Below are positions 1 to 5,929 of a DNA stretch of 11,723 bases, piece by piece (within the stretch, counting starts at the first letter, position 1; the number at the start of each line of letters is the position of its first letter). The stretch is from positions 490,481-502,203 of the forward strand of contig MU646462.1 in NCBI GenBank assembly GCA_026770585.1, in the 5' to 3' direction. A model generated the notes under the pieces. The model did no database searches. It saw only the letters and a list, made by a program, of their open reading frames with translations, and was not told the origin of the DNA. The stretch is from Baffinella frigidus. Lineage: Eukaryota; Cryptophyceae; Cryptomonadales; Baffinellaceae. The position numbers were made by a program, and so were the translations under genes.

Positions 1-66
1 GAGAGAGGGGAGAGAGAGGGGAGAGAGAGGGGGGAGAGAGGGGGGAGAGAGGGGCGAGAGAGAGAG
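1..66. repeat. GA-rich microsatellite
   Basis: Runs of GAGAGAGGGG-type purine repeat continue from the left edge. No coding signal is seen here. Confidence 0.9.
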
Positions 67-192
67 ACGTTTCGTAATCCGACTCCGCGTCATGGCACGT
101 CCTCGGTGCTGCGAACAACAACTCCCCGTTAAGTCAACTAGTTGACTAATTTGTACCAGCCTCACGGCACGTCCCCTATGAGACTCTGCGCC

Positions 193-229
193 CTAGCTCT
201 GTCTCAGTCTATTTGGCCTCGCCAATGTG
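193..229. repeat. Family A foldback element, end fragment
   Basis: CTAGCTCTGTCTCAGTC followed by TATTTGGCC matches the ends of the complete family A elements elsewhere in the window (for example 4946-5105). Only one end is recognisable. A second fragment lies at 1871-1900. Sequence around 128-155 (AGTTGACTAATTTGTACC) also resembles the family A core. Confidence 0.5.
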
Positions 230-268
230 GTGAACCCACCCAACCCTGAAGCCCCTGGACCCTCGCTC

Positions 269-306
269 CTGAACCCTGAACCCTGAACCCTGAACCCTGA
301 ACCCTT
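269..306. repeat. Telomere-like heptad array (CCCTGAA)n
   Basis: About five tandem copies of CCCTGAA, ending in CCCTTA. This is a one-base variant of the plant/algal telomere repeat CCCTAAA. It is interstitial, since unique-looking sequence lies on both sides. Confidence 0.9.
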
Positions 307-354
307 AGGACAGGGAGGGTTGAGCTCCAGGGCTATCTGCGCTTGTGGTTCAGG

Positions 355-464
355 GTATATCCCTTAAGTGACCAACGGGTGAATAATCGCCCTAACTCGC
401 CCTAGACAGGTCCTAGGGCCCTACGGTAGGGCGTATGAGCCTACTGGTCACTTACGGGATATGC
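355..464. mobile_element. Family D foldback element, 110 bp
   Basis: The left end (355-374) and the reverse complement of the right end (445-464) share about 18 of 20 bases (GTATATCCCTTAAGTGACCA versus GCATATCCCGTAAGTGACCA). The interior carries GGTCCTAGGGCCCTACGGTA, which recurs in the tandem repeat at the right edge of the window (11629-11723). No convincing target duplication is seen. Confidence 0.7.
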
Positions 465-520
465 TTTCTCAGCGGACTCCTTCCCCTCTTTTGTCAACTG
501 AAACTACCCGGGGGAAATCC

Positions 521-645
521 CAGCTCAGTCGCGGTCTATTTGGTCCCTCCACTTTGGTGCGCCCGGGCTCTTTTCCGCTCCGAAGTTGACGGGTTTGTAC
601 CGCACGCCCGGCGTGTCAACTTATGAATAGTCGGCCAACGCGAGC
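521..645 (-). mobile_element. Family A foldback element, diverged copy
   Basis: In reverse complement this matches the copy at 10459-10595 across GGCCGACTATTC, AGTTGACACGC, the GGTACAAA..CCGTCAACTT core and GAGCGGAAAAGAGCCCGG. The open frame at 435-626 is only a by-product of this element. Confidence 0.65.
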
Positions 646-658
646 AAGGCCGCTACCA

Positions 659-779
659 CGCCAGATTGGAGGCGGGGGTTATTTTTTTTAAAAGCACCAC
701 AGGATGTGGCTGTTGACTTTTGAAAACCACTGCCTTGAGGGGAAATTAACTCTTGGCAACCCCTTCCAAGAATCTGGCG
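659..779. repeat. Possible degraded foldback element
   Basis: CGCCAGATT (659-667) is inverted at 771-779 (AATCTGGCG), with weaker matching further in. It could be an old foldback element. No coding signal was found here on either strand. Confidence 0.3.
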
Positions 780-816
780 AGGTGGAAACGACCCCTTCAC
801 CTCTTTTGTAAGCTTC

Positions 817-986
817 CCACACGAGGCTACCCAGGCGAACAGAATAAAAGGGACTTTTAAAGTTTTATGGGGAAATGATCACGTTTCCGCCCGCTGAGCG
901 GTCGGTCGGTTACCTTATCCGTGATCATTTCCCCACAAAACTTTAAAAGTCCCTTTTATTCTGTTCGCCTGGGTAGCCTCGTGTGG
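817..986. mobile_element. Family B foldback element, 170 bp, long hairpin
   Basis: Two 67-bp arms (817-883 and 920-986) are inverted copies with one mismatch, separated by a 36-bp loop. The ends read CCACACGAGGCTACC / GGTAGCCTCGTGTGG. The flanks (CTTC and TCAC) show no target duplication, as for the family C elements with similar termini. A second, more degraded copy is at 2162-2343. Confidence 0.9.
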
Positions 987-1020
987 TCACCTGATCGGGG
1001 GGGGTCGAAAGAGACGTTCA

Positions 1021-1181
1021 CCGCACAGCGGGCTACGAAGGGATTTTCGGGCGCTGAGGGCCCGAGTTTCCGTCACCTTATCCGTAGGAACCCCCCTATG
1101 TCCCTACGGATTGCCTACTGTAGGGTCCTAGGTCTTATCGCTCAGGGGTTATTCAAAACCCCTTCGAAGTCCACTGTGTGG
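1021..1181. mobile_element. Family C foldback element, 161 bp
   Basis: This aligns along its whole length, in opposite orientation, with the element at 11210-11371. Termini are CCRCACAG.GGGCTACG / CTGTGTGG. The interior includes CCTTATCCGTAGGAACCCCC and the CCTACTGTAGGGTCCTAGG motif. The CCACAC terminus links it to family B. Confidence 0.85.
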
Positions 1182-1226
1182 TGGATGTTTCGCGCCGTTT
1201 ATGGGAGTGTGCGCAGGGGTTGTGTT

Positions 1227-1497
1227 CGTGTTCTGGGTTCTGGGTTCTGGGTTTCGGGTTTCGGGTTTCGGGCTTCGGGTTTCGGGTTCCGGGTTCCGGG
1301 TTCCGGGTTTCGGGTTTCGGGTTCAGGGTTTCGGGTTTCGGGTTCCGGGTTTCGGGTTCCGGGTTCCGGGTTTCGGGTTTCGGGTTCCGGGTTCCGGGTT
1401 TCGGGTTTCGGGTTCCGGGTTTCGGGTTCCGGGTTCCGGGTTTCGGGTTTCGGGTTCCGGGTTCCGGGTTTCGGGTTCCGGGTTCCGGGTTTATGGT
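1227..1497. repeat. Telomere-like heptad array, TTTCGGG/TTCCGGG
   Basis: About 38 heptads alternate between GTTTCGG and GTTCCGG types, with rare GTTCTGG and GTTCAGG variants. The G-rich strand is plus, so the sense strand of the overlapping minus-strand gene is C-rich. Because 7 is not a multiple of 3 and the unit lacks stops, all three plus frames stay open and read as a heptapeptide-like repeat (GFRVSGF, GFRVPGS). These frames should not be taken as proteins. Confidence 0.95.
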
Positions 1498-1506
1498 TTA
1501 TGGTAC

Positions 1507-1566
1507 CTGCTCCCCGATGCCGACCAGGAATGCCAAACGTCCCTTGGCGATCGCTACTGCCTTGTG
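1507..1566 (-). CDS. RMDN-like gene, exon d
   Basis: This 20-codon exon lies between acceptor CCAG (1570-1567) and donor GTACCA (from 1506). It reads HKAVAIAKGRLA, then FLVGIGEQ. Joined to exon c, it gives SFEA-HK, the position of the conserved S-F-x-x-H-K-W motif of the family, here with Ala in place of Trp. Its acceptor is made by a heptad array: CCCCAAACCCAG. The exon sits as a short unique island between two heptad arrays. Both introns around it are in phase 0. Confidence 0.6.
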
Positions 1567-4500
1567 CTGGGTTTGGGGTTTGGGGTTTGGTGTTTTGGGT
1601 TTGGAGTTTGGGGTTTGGAGTTTGGTGTTCGGTGTTTGGTGTTTGGTGTTTGGTGTTTGGTGTTTGGTGTTTGGTGTTTGGTGTTTGGTGTTTGGTGTTT
1701 GGTGTTTGGTGTTTAGGAGTTGGAGTTTGGTGTTTGGTGTTTCGCGTCTCGCGTCTCGTGTATCGGGTTTCTGAACCCCGGTTTCAGGTTTCGGGTTTCG
1801 GGGTTAGGGGCTGGGCACACCGCTCCGAAGCTATCAGCTATCCGCCTCCTCATTTCAGGCGGGGAGGATACTAGCTCTGTCCCAGTTCAATTTGGCCTCG
1901 TAGATAGAGTGCCCCCCCCCCCAATTTCACAGGTGAATTTTGACCCCCCCCCCATGAAATTCACCTGTGAAATTTCCTCCTCATTTCAGGCGGGGACGAT
2001 ATCATATGGAAACACTTTTAATTGATGAGCTTGGTTCAATAAAATTTACTACACAAAACGATCTTTATTAGTAATATTGAAGCAAACGTGATGTACTTTT
2101 GATTGAATCCAAGCTTGTAAATCGAAAGTGATTCCACATGAGATAGACGTCCTCTGGTAACCCACACGAGGCTATCCATGCGAACAGAATAAAAGGGCGT
2201 TTAAAAAATTTGTGGGGAAATGATCACGTTTCCCCCGGAAAAACCGGGAGGAAACGTGATCATTTGCTGACTTTTGGCGTGTTTCCTGGGCAATAATCCA
2301 ATAATTGACTTATGAATCTGTTCGTATGGATAGCCTCGTGTGGACAGACGTCCTTTGGTAACAGATAAAAAACTTTGCTCGAAACCTTTGCTGATAGAGC
2401 GCTGTGCAGAGAAGTTGTCGAGAAATTGCAGCCGTTTTGTCAACTTTTGAAAACTTCAGTACCATGAATTTCTCAAAAGTGGACGAAATAGCTCCAATTT
2501 CCCCATTTCCCCATTTTCCGGTGGCCAACTTCTCTGCACAGCGCTCTACCGGAGACAACTTCCAGCTCTATCTGAGTTTTATTCTGGCTCGTACCTAAAA
2601 GTATTTAAGAGAAGATATCCGGTACAAAAGGGCGAATAGAAAGCCTTTGAGACGCAGGCAGAGCTACAAGGCCTCTCTCTGTTTCGGGATTTCATCACGA
2701 TCCACAATATAATTAATCTCGGAACTGTCCTTCTACACGATTCTTGGTACAAATCAGATATTTTAAAGCCCTAAAAGTACAAACATTTTAAACCCCTAAA
2801 AGTTCTTGGTCGACATCTTCGTTTCGAAGGACGTTCCTGAGATTAATTCTATTTGGTGCTGGGACTAGATTCGAGGCTCGGGCTGCGGCATGCTGCCCCA
2901 TCAGATGGTGCCCCTGGACAGGATAGGCTGTCCTGGCCACTATGTCTCCTTGGGATTGTGGTAGGGTGTAAGCACTAAGGGTTTCGGGTTTCGGGTTGCA
3001 CCGCCTCGAAGCTACAACTTCTAGCGCTGCCTGAGTTTTATTCCGGCTCGTCCCACAGGCTTTCTATTCGCCCTGTTGTACTGGATTTCTTCTCTTAGAG
3101 GCCGGACACGGAGAACAAGTTGCCAGGGGCAGTTTCGGAAGTCAATTTTTGCCTTGAAAACTTAGAGGGCTTTGGGGCCAGGGGCTGTTTCGCGTTACGT
3201 ACCGATCGTTTCACTTTAGTCAACCTTAGGGTCGCAGGCCGATCATGTTTTGACGAAATCTCAAGATCCAACGAGATTGCGTCTTTACAACACGGTTGAC
3301 TGAAGAAGACAAAGGCTCTTCAGTCAACCGTGTTGTAAAGACGCAATCTCGTTGGATCTTGAGATTTCGTCAAAACATGATCGGCCTGCGACCCTAAGGT
3401 TGACTAAAGTGAAACGATCGGTACGTAACGCGAAACAGCCCCTGGCCCCAAAGCCCTCTAAGTTTTCAAGGCAAAAATTGACTTCCGAAACTGCCCCTGG
3501 CAACTTGTTCTCCGTGTCCGGCCTCTCTTAAATACTTTCAAGGACGAGCCAGAATAAAACTCGGTCAGAGCTACAACGCAGGGATTCGGGGTTCGGGGTG
3601 CACCGCCTCGAAGCTACCCGCCTCCTTCGCAACTGCCTCCTCCGCATACTTGAGCGCTGCGCGGCGCACCTGCAACAATGATGTTTTTCAGATAACCACA
3701 ACGTCACAGATTAATAGGGTAACGGCCTGAAAATGGGGTAGTTAGGCCTACGGCATCGCCTAGGACCTCCTACCGTAGGCCGAGACTTTTTGGTCCTAGG
3801 ATCCCTCGGCCTACGGTGGGAGGTCCTAGGCAATGCCGTATGCCTAACTACCCCATTTTCAGGCCGTTAGCCTATGAAGATGATTTTTGTAACAACGAAA
3901 AATATTGGATACCCATAACATTCATAGGCTAACGGACTAAAAATGGGGTAGTTAGGCCTACAGAATTGCCTACCGTAGGCCGTAGGGCTCCTATGACCAA
4001 AAAGTCCTAGGATTTTGGCCTACAGTAGGAGGTCCTAGGCAATGCCGTAGGCCTAACAACCCCATTTTTAGTCCATTACCCTATTAACATCACAAACTCC
4101 TGGGTGTTCCACTTAGCAGCCGTCGAGTTCCTTTTCGCCTTGAAATCAAGGCGAAATTCCGGTTGGAAACTGCCTCCTCCGCATACTTGAGCGCTGCGCG
4201 GCGCACCTTTATCTCAGAAAACGAGTTCTAAAACTCGTTTTCTTAAGTCAATTCTCCTACAAATTTGTCAACTTATGCGGATAGTAAAGAATAAGTTGAC
4301 GAATTTGTAGGGGAATTGACTTAAGAAAACGAGTATTAGAACTCGTTTTGTGAGATAAACCTGTAATGATGAAATTCATTGGATGCCCATACCCGCTGCC
4401 GAGCGAGGACGTGACACAATTTTAAAGGGATGTAAAAACTTCCACCTGAATCCCAAGGGAAATGGACTTTTAAAATGACAAAGCTGGGACCGGATTTCCG

Positions 4501-5929
4501 GCCTCAGCTTTTAAAAACGTGCTTAGGTCGCTCGATAGCGGGTGGTACAGAGCGGAATCCAGCCGAGCGCGACCGCTCAAGACACTCGGGTAAAGTGAAA
4601 TGTGCAAAAAGTTCACGATAGGGGAGGACTTATTCAGACGAGACTTGGTACAAAACTGAGAACACAGCACTTGAAACACCCAACACTTTTCAAGCAACGT
4701 TTGTGGGGCAAGAACGGGGTTGTGGTACACACCCGTCAACGTCTGGAGCGAAAACAATCTTATCTCAGAAAACGAGTTCTAAAACTCGTTTTCTTAAGTC
4801 AAATCCCCTACAAATTTGTCAAGTTATGCGGAGAGTAAAGAATAAGTTGACGAATTCGTAGGGGAATTGACTTAAGAAAACGAGTTTTAGAACTCGTTTT
4901 CTGAGATAAAATCAGTCCACCCGGCTTGGTCAGAGCGAGACCCTCTAGCTCTGCATCAGTCGGGGTGACGGACTATTCGCAAGTTGACGTGCTGGGTTCG
5001 TGGTACGAACCCGTCAACTTTGGGGTACGAACCCGTCAACTTTGGGGCGAAAAAGCGCCCGGCCTCACCGAAACTGGTGCGACCACATCGGCTGAGGCAG
5101 AGCTAGAAACAGTGATGGTCGATTTCATAGTGACGCAACCTATAATTAGTTTTGTAGAGCAACTCGTTCTGGTACAAATTATAAATCAAAGGCCATTTTA
5201 AACTAAAAAGGGCTCCACTTCCTTTTTAAACGAAGTCTCGTTTTATAATTTGTACAAGGAACGAGTTACTTTACAAAACTTACTTTACAAAACTAAAACG
5301 TTGCGTCGCTATGAAATTGGAGCCGTGCAGAGAGTCCTTCAGCCCGTTTTTGGTAGTACACTGCCAGGGCGTAGTTTTTGTATTAGTCAACTCACCCGCG
5401 ATTGTGTAGTAAAGAAGTACCCAATCTGGGTACCTCGTTTCTAAGTTCTGAAGTTGACAGATTTTGTGGGTGAATTGACTTTTACAAAATATCGGGCCTG
5501 GCAGTGTAGTAACGTTCAGTTGTAACGTTCGAAGAACCTTCATTCCAAGCCCTCTCTGGAAGCGTTAAGTTTATACTTCGACGGCATATGTTCAGTAAAG
5601 TCTCTCTCATCAGCCGGAACCTTGAGGAGCTCATCGCCCGTTTCGCCCCTGTCCTTCATGGCGTCGCCGATCTCGCCGGTCCACCGCGAGCGCCGATGCA
5701 GCGCCTGCGCCGAATCGTCTGTGCCTGCGTCGCCCTCGCGATCAGTATGCGAGCATGGGGGGGATTGTGCTTGCCATCGAAACCTGCTCGAAGGAGGACC
5801 CTGGCCCCCCCTCTGTTCTGTGGGGTCTCTGAGGGAGCGGGGTGCACTGATTATCGCGAGCGCCTCGTCGAACTTGCCGTCCGCGTGCAGCTTCTCGACC
5901 TCCGCGAACCGCGGGTCGTCCGAGGGCAT
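1507..5929 (-). CDS. RMDN-like (regulator of microtubule dynamics) protein, split gene, 3' part off the window
   Basis: Four exons read leftward: 5929-5848, 5724-5621, 3669-3604 and 1566-1507. They join in phase into about 104 residues. In order they give an N-terminal TPR-like helix pair (FAEVEKLHADGKFDEALAII), a segment with RRSRW, an amphipathic segment (RRAALKYAEEAV), and then SFEA joined to HKAVAIAKGRLA. The known RMDN/FAM82 family has the same order: helix pair, LWRLAR-type helix, EALEYAKRAL-type helix, and SFAxHKW. Members have a TPR-like fold and have been linked to microtubules and mitochondria. Very high G/C at third codon positions and coherent intron phases (1, 0, 0) support the model. 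The rest of the TPR-like domain should lie to the left of the window. The family call is from motif order only. The first ATG could also be internal, with exons further upstream. In the HKW-like motif the usual Trp is Ala. Confidence 0.6.
1567..1735. repeat. Telomere-like heptad array, TTTGGGG/TGTTTGG
   Basis: The array starts as GTTTGGG and decays into about fourteen nearly perfect GTTTGGT units. In the minus-strand gene this is a C- and A-rich tract just upstream of exon d, in the place of a polypyrimidine tract. The open plus frames across it are repeat by-products. Confidence 0.9.
1821..1850 (-). pseudogene. Fragment copy of RMDN-like exon c (donor end)
   Basis: On the minus strand, GAGGAGGCGGATAGCTGATA is followed by GCTTCGGAGCG and then GTGTGCCC. 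This resembles the donor end of exon c (GAGGCGGGTAGCTTCGAGGCG then GTGCACCC). It carries a small internal duplication and substitutions. It lies in the intron between exons c and d. Confidence 0.4.
1845..1996. repeat. 21-bp direct repeats flanking a C-tract hairpin
   Basis: CCTCCTCATTTCAGGCGGGGA occurs at 1845-1865 and again at 1976-1996. Between them lie a family A end fragment (1871-1900) and a perfect 18-bp inverted repeat (1923-1940 and 1957-1974) around a loop with a 10-base C run. Another C run precedes the first arm. Each arm is itself nearly palindromic (AATTTCAC..GTGAATTT). Confidence 0.8.
2002..2141. mobile_element. Family E foldback element, 140 bp, TSD GATA
   Basis: The ends are TCATATGGAAACACTTTT and the inverted AAAGTGATTCCACATGA. 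The element is flanked by GATA (1998-2001 and 2142-2145). The inner core CAATAAAATTTACTACAC..TTGATTGAA is shared with the copies at 7306-7446, 7904-8043 and 8068-8208. Confidence 0.85.
2162..2343. mobile_element. Family B foldback element, 182 bp
   Basis: Termini CCACACGAGGCTATCCATGC and GCCTCGTGTGG match family B. The left half keeps the AGAATAAAAGGG..GGGGAAATGATCACG arm of the copy at 817-986. The right half has an internal hairpin (ACGTTTCCCCCGG / CCGGGAGGAAACGT type) and extra sequence. Near-identical 17-bp sequences, AGACGTCCTYTGGTAAC, flank it at 2145-2161 and 2346-2362. Confidence 0.8.
2395..2548. mobile_element. Foldback element L, 154 bp
   Basis: A perfect 23-bp terminal inverted repeat, TAGAGCGCTGTGCAGAGAAG.., lies at 2395-2417 and 2526-2548. 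The interior also folds: GAAATTGCAGCCGTTTTGTC pairs imperfectly with GACGAAATAGCTCCAATTTC. No coding content is seen. Confidence 0.85.
2564..2665. mobile_element. Family I foldback element, 102 bp
   Basis: Ends AGCTCTATCTGAG and GCAGGCAGAGCT are inverted. The interior (TTTTATTCTGGCTCGTACC, AAGTATTTAAGAGAAG, GGGCGAATAGAAAGCCT) is shared with the larger element at 3023-3572, which establishes a family. Confidence 0.65.
2711..2848. mobile_element. Foldback element O, about 138 bp
   Basis: AATTAATCTCGGAACTGTCC at the left is the imperfect inverse of GGACGTTCCTGAGATTAATT at the right. The centre holds two near-direct copies of CCCTAAAAGTAC/CCCTAAAAGTTC. This is the only recognisable structure between 2670 and 2990. 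Confidence 0.6.
3002..3015 (-). pseudogene. Fragment copy of RMDN-like exon c (donor end)
   Basis: On the minus strand GTAGCTTCGAGGCG is followed by GTGCAACCCG, exactly as at the end of exon c (GTAGCTTCGAGGCG then GTGCACCCCG). Upstream of this the exon match stops at the family I element. A TTTCGGG heptad pair adjoins on the donor side, as in the real exon. Confidence 0.6.
3023..3572. mobile_element. Family I foldback element split by a palindromic insertion
   Basis: The left end (AGCGCTGCCTGAGTTTTATT, CGGCTCGTCC) and right end (GGACGAGCC, AATAAAACTCGGTCAGAGCT) are inverted. The left part also carries CAGGCTTTCTATTCGCCC, which is the inverse of the interior of the 102-bp family member. Removing the 428-bp palindrome at 3098-3525 and one copy of TCTTA restores a continuous CTTCTCTTAAATACTTTC, as in the 102-bp copy. 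Confidence 0.75.
3098..3525. mobile_element. 428-bp perfect palindromic element, TSD TCTTA
   Basis: Two 209-bp arms (3098-3306 and 3317-3525) are exact reverse complements by eye, with a 10-bp loop (3307-3316). TCTTA flanks the element at 3093-3097 and 3526-3530. It is nested in a diverged family I element, so it is the youngest insertion seen here. No coding capacity was recognised in the arms. Ends read GAGGCCGGACACGG. Transcripts would form a long perfect hairpin. It belongs among long-inverted-repeat (foldback-like) elements, but no named family is recognised. Confidence 0.9.
3604..3669 (-). CDS. RMDN-like gene, exon c
   Basis: The exon has 22 codons and phase 0 at both ends. Acceptor is GCAG (3673-3670) and donor GTGCACC (from 3603). 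It reads VRRAALKYAEEAV, then AKEAGSFEA, matching the EALEYAKRAL..SSFA pattern of RMDN proteins, including the spacing to the next exon's HK. The donor is immediately followed by CCCCGAACCCCGAA heptads. At least three partial copies of this exon lie in nearby introns (1821-1850, 3002-3015, 4168-4206). Confidence 0.65.
3714..3875. mobile_element. Family J foldback element, 162 bp, copy 1
   Basis: Ends ATAGGGTAACGGCCTGAAAATGGGGTAG.. and ..CCCCATTTTCAGGCCGTTAGCCTAT are inverted. The interior contains paired CCTAGGACCTCCTACCGTAGGC and GCCTACGGTGGGAGGTCCTAGG. The whole unit folds on itself and is also roughly the inverse of copy 2. Confidence 0.85.
3924..4084. mobile_element. Family J foldback element, 161 bp, copy 2
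   Basis: Ends ATAGGCTAACGGACTAAAAATGGGG.. and ..CCCCATTTTTAGTCCATTACCCTAT are inverted. Against copy 1, substitutions in the arms occur as matched pairs (GGCCTGAAAA in both arms of copy 1, GGACTAAAAA in both arms of copy 2). Copies 1 and 2 are separated by 48 bp and together form a larger imperfect palindrome. Confidence 0.85.
4134..4155. repeat. Short perfect hairpin
   Basis: TTCGCCTTGA-AA-TCAAGGCGAA gives a 10-bp stem with a 2-base loop, with partial pairing beyond it. It is isolated between family J copy 2 and the exon c fragment. Confidence 0.6.
4168..4206 (-). pseudogene. Fragment copy of RMDN-like exon c (acceptor end)
   Basis: The first 39 bases of exon c (minus strand from GTGCGCCGCGCAGCG to GAGGAGGCAGTT) are repeated exactly; with the AG of the splice acceptor the 41-base match spans 4168-4208 and 3631-3671. 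After this the match to the exon is lost (TTCCAACCGG instead of GCGAAGGAGG), so no functional exon remains. Family H element 1 is inserted at its acceptor/exon boundary. Confidence 0.75.
4209..4358. mobile_element. Family H foldback element, 150 bp, copy 1, TSD ACCT
   Basis: Ends TTATCTCAGAAAACGAGTTC / ..TGTGAGATAA are inverted along most of the element. ACCT flanks it at 4205-4208 and 4359-4362. Within the arms AACGAGTTCTAAAACTCGTT is a smaller palindrome. On the minus strand the duplicated target is AGGT, exactly the acceptor/exon junction of the exon c copy. Confidence 0.9.
4363..4722. other. Unassigned intronic sequence
   Basis: No exon, heptad array or complete foldback element was recognised in this stretch. 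The first part (ATTGGATGCCCATA) resembles sequence at 3904-3917 (ATTGGATACCCATA), consistent with this being the duplicated upstream flank of exon c. A short hairpin region (CTTTTAAAATGACAAAGCTG.. / CAGCTTTTAAAA) lies around 4470-4517. The open frames here show no recognisable protein. Confidence 0.5.
4723..4945 (+). mobile_element. Degraded family A copy interrupted by family H element
   Basis: GTGGTACACACCCGTCAACG followed by TCTGGAGCGAAAAC matches the family A core (GTGGTACAAATCCGTCAACT, TTTGGAGCGGGAAA). The element continues after the family H insertion with CCACCCGGCTTGGTCAGAGC. It shows that family H copy 2 landed inside an older family A copy. Confidence 0.5.
4760..4909. mobile_element. 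Family H foldback element, 150 bp, copy 2, TSD AATC
   Basis: This is nearly identical to copy 1 (same 150-bp length, same TTATCTCAG / CTGAGATAA ends). AATC flanks it at 4756-4759 and 4910-4913. Differences between the copies are few, so both are recent. Confidence 0.92.
4946..5105 (+). mobile_element. Family A foldback element, 160 bp
   Basis: Termini TAGCTCTGCATCAGTC and GGCTGAGGCAGAGCTA are inverted. The core AAGTTGACGTGCTGGGTTCG..GTCAACTTTGGGGCG is typical of the family. A 22-bp tandem duplication of GGTACGAACCCGTCAACTTT(GG) at 5002-5023 and 5024-5045 makes this copy longer than others. Confidence 0.85.
5122..5317. mobile_element. Foldback element F, 196 bp
   Basis: ATTTCATAGTGACGCAAC (left) is inverted at the right end with one mismatch. 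Pairing continues inward over AACTCGTTCTGGTACAAATT / AATTTGTACAAGGAACGAGTT. A 14-bp tandem duplication, TACTTTACAAAACT (5267-5280 and 5281-5294), lengthens the right arm. Confidence 0.8.
5354..5511. mobile_element. Foldback element G, 158 bp
   Basis: TAGTACACTGCCAGG (left) and CCTGGCAGTGTAGTA (right) are inverted. Inner pairing includes GTCAACTCACCC / GGGTGAATTGAC. The loop holds a small palindrome, GTACCCAATCTGGGTAC. Confidence 0.75.
5621..5724 (-). CDS. RMDN-like gene, exon b
   Basis: The exon has two bases plus 34 codons. Acceptor GCAG is at 5728-5725 and donor GTTCCG starts at 5620. It reads TDDSAQALHRRSRWTGEIG, then DAMKDRGETGDELLK. In RMDN proteins the corresponding stretch is an LWRLAR helix. 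A nearby alternative acceptor (ACAG, exon from 5718) keeps the same frame. Third positions are strongly G/C. The donor hexamer GTTCCG is the same as that of exon 1 of the plus-strand gene. Confidence 0.55.
5848..5929 (-). CDS. RMDN-like gene, exon a (possible start)
   Basis: The exon runs from an ATG at 5929 to donor GTGCACCCC (from 5847), leaving phase 1. It reads MPSDDPRFAEVEKLHADGKF, then DEALAII. The first 25 codons all end in G or C, unlike its surroundings. The helix-turn-helix pattern with LHADGKFDEAL is TPR-like and fits the N-terminus of RMDN proteins. The frame stays open upstream to an acceptor-like TTTCAG near 5960, so the exon could extend and this ATG might not be the true start. 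Confidence 0.5.

Noticed and set aside
1178-1774. Glycine-rich repeat protein (GFRVSGF-type)
   Set aside because: It is a by-product of telomere-like heptads that are open in all frames.
3098-3525. Assembly or amplification chimera producing a false inversion
   Set aside because: A perfect 5-bp target duplication and clean nesting in a known element argue for a real insertion. Long reads would still be the decisive test.
4134-4155. Bacterial-type terminator hairpin
   Set aside because: There is no T tract and no bacterial gene context; it lies in an intron.
5280-5543. Open frames within the foldback elements (for example at 2201-2598, 4470-4838, 4926-5444)
   Set aside because: They coincide with inverted-repeat arms or unassigned intron sequence, give no recognisable protein and lack exon-like codon bias.
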